From the NCBI RefSeq assembly GCF_900116715.1, contig NZ_FPBM01000004.1, positions 1 through 64,000 of the forward strand: a DNA stretch of 64,000 nt, read 5' to 3'. The DNA is from Polaromonas sp. YR568 (GTDB lineage: Bacteria > Pseudomonadota > Gammaproteobacteria > Burkholderiales > Burkholderiaceae_C). This document shows, one piece after another, positions 63,028 through 64,000 of this stretch. Each line of letters opens with the position of its first letter. Position 1 is the stretch's first letter. The notes below the pieces were generated by a model. It saw only the letters and a program-made list of their open reading frames with translations. It made no database searches and was not told the DNA's origin. The position numbers were made by a program, and so were the translations under genes.

Positions 63028-64000
63028 TCAGTGTGCAACGACTGGGCTGTTGCCTGCTGCGCGGGGCGCAAAGCCCTCACGCACGTCAAGGCGACCGCTC
63101 CAGTAAGTGAGGGCCAATGCGCCCAGCACTACTACCGCGCCAATCCATGGCGTATGCATCAGACCCAGATGCGTGACCACCAGGCCGCCGGCCCAGGCTG
63201 CAAAGGCGATGCCGAGGTTGAAGGCGGCGATGTTCAAGCCCGAGGCCACGTCGACCGCATGGGGCGTGTGGCGCTCAGCCTGGCGCACCACATAAACCTG
63301 CAGGCCAGGCACATTGCCGAAAGCCACGGCGCCCCAGAGCATCACGGTGGCCACGGCCAGCCAGGGGTGCGGCGCAGTGAAGTTGAAGACAAACAGCACG
63401 GCGGCCAGCAGCGCAAAGATGATCTTCAGTGCGGCGATGGGGCCCTTGCGGTCGGCCAGCTTGCCGCCCCAGATATTGCCGGCGGCCACGGACACGCCAT
63501 AGACCAGCATCACCCAGCCCACCGCACCGGCGCCAAAGCCGGACTGCTGCAGGATGGGCGCAAGAAAGGTGAACGGGATGAAAGAGCCGCCGTAACCCAC
63601 GGCCGTGGTGGCATACACCAGCAAGAGGCGCGGCTGGGCCAGCACCTTGAGCTGCTGGGCCACCGATGCGGGCGGTGTGTGCTTGATGCTACGCGGCACA
63701 AAGAGCAGGCTGACCACAAAGGCGATGGCGCCCAGCGCCGACACGGCCAGGAAGGTTTCGCGCCAGCCGAAGTGCTGGCCGATAAAGGTGCCCAGCGGCA
63801 CGCCAGTGACCAGCGCCACGGTGAGGCCGGTGAACATGATGGCGATCGCGCTGGCGGCTTTTTCTTTGGGCACCAGGCCGGTGGCAATGGTGGAGCCTAT
63901 GGAGAAGAACACACCGTGGGCCAGGCCCGTGAGGATGCGCGCAGCGATCAGCGAGTTGTAGCCCGGTGACTGCCAGGCCAGCAGGTTGCCCAGCGTGAAC
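63028..64000 (-). CDS. MFS transporter, AraJ/DHA1-like (partial, cut by window end)
   Basis: At least 323 residues; the N-terminus lies beyond 64000. The frame stays open to the edge. [20 protein letters not shown] and [19 protein letters not shown] are hallmarks of AraJ/YdhP-like drug and sugar-efflux MFS proteins. Located directly upstream of dkgB, with which it is probably co-transcribed. Confidence 0.92.
   Translation of the reverse strand, partial: FTLGNLLAWQSPGYNSLIAARILTGLAHGVFFSIGSTIATGLVPKEKAASAIAIMFTGLTVALVTGVPLGTFIGQHFGWRETFLAVSALGAIAFVVSLLFVPRSIKHTPPASVAQQLKVLAQPRLLLVYATTAVGYGGSFIPFTFLAPILQQSGFGAGAVGWVMLVYGVSVAAGNIWGGKLADRKGPIAALKIIFALLAAVLFVFNFTAPHPWLAVATVMLWGAVAFGNVPGLQVYVVRQAERHTPHAVDVASGLNIAAFNLGIAFAAWAGGLVVTHLGLMHTPWIGAVVVLGALALTYWSGRLDVREGFAPRAAGNSPVVAH

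Overview
The window looks like a GC-rich chromosomal segment of a betaproteobacterium, most likely a Comamonadaceae member of the Burkholderiales (Polaromonas, Rhodoferax or Variovorax type). The signs are a Bug/TctC-family binding protein, a 3-hydroxybutyrate-oligomer hydrolase (polyhydroxybutyrate turnover), a TRAP transporter beside an indolepyruvate-type oxidoreductase, and many LysR/AraC regulators each paired with an oxidoreductase. The genus is inference. I saw no rRNA, tRNA, CRISPR array, transposase or integrase.

Layout. 1-7117: a Bug-type binding protein followed by two tandem paralogous alpha/beta hydrolases, an MFS transporter, a coiled-coil/HTH protein, and the 3HB-oligomer hydrolase lipoprotein. 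7233-15023: a LysR gene divergent from iorA-iorB-like genes and a complete TRAP transporter (DctP, DctQ, DctM), probably one 2-oxoacid uptake and oxidation unit. 15044-16691: a HipBA toxin-antitoxin pair whose promoter lies between two near-identical palindromes. 16698-20516: a YheO/DauR-like regulator divergent from an amino-acid binding protein, a threonine-synthase-like PLP enzyme and a LysE exporter.

21222-26442 is the accessory region: a NERD-nuclease/UvrD-like helicase, then a tightly coupled, visibly lower-GC operon of SIR2, HerA and a 70-residue KTSC-domain protein. SIR2-HerA matches the known Nezha-type NADase phage defence. The translationally coupled KTSC protein, and possibly the NERD helicase, are candidate extra components and are the best lead for something undescribed. 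GC-rich housekeeping DNA resumes at the DTW-domain gene (26504).

26504-41437: a mixed region with an aldo/keto reductase and its MerR regulator, a UspA protein, several small hypotheticals, an exported Ala/Lys-only low-complexity protein, and a 909-residue membrane-anchored fusion of polysaccharide deacetylase, caspase-like peptidase (with an EF-hand loop) and TPR repeats. That fusion is the second main curiosity.

41598-64000: a string of small redox and detoxification modules with their own regulators: aldo/keto reductases, SDRs, a CMD-family protein, DoxX, an epoxide-hydrolase-like enzyme, MFS pumps, a TetR gene divergent from a VOC/SnoaL/YCII/GST/DUF1579 run, an ABC-2 exporter, pirin, and a DkgB-like reductase with an MFS gene cut by the window end. 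REP-like inverted repeat pairs lie at 19.7, 20.5, 41.5 and 43.8 kb.
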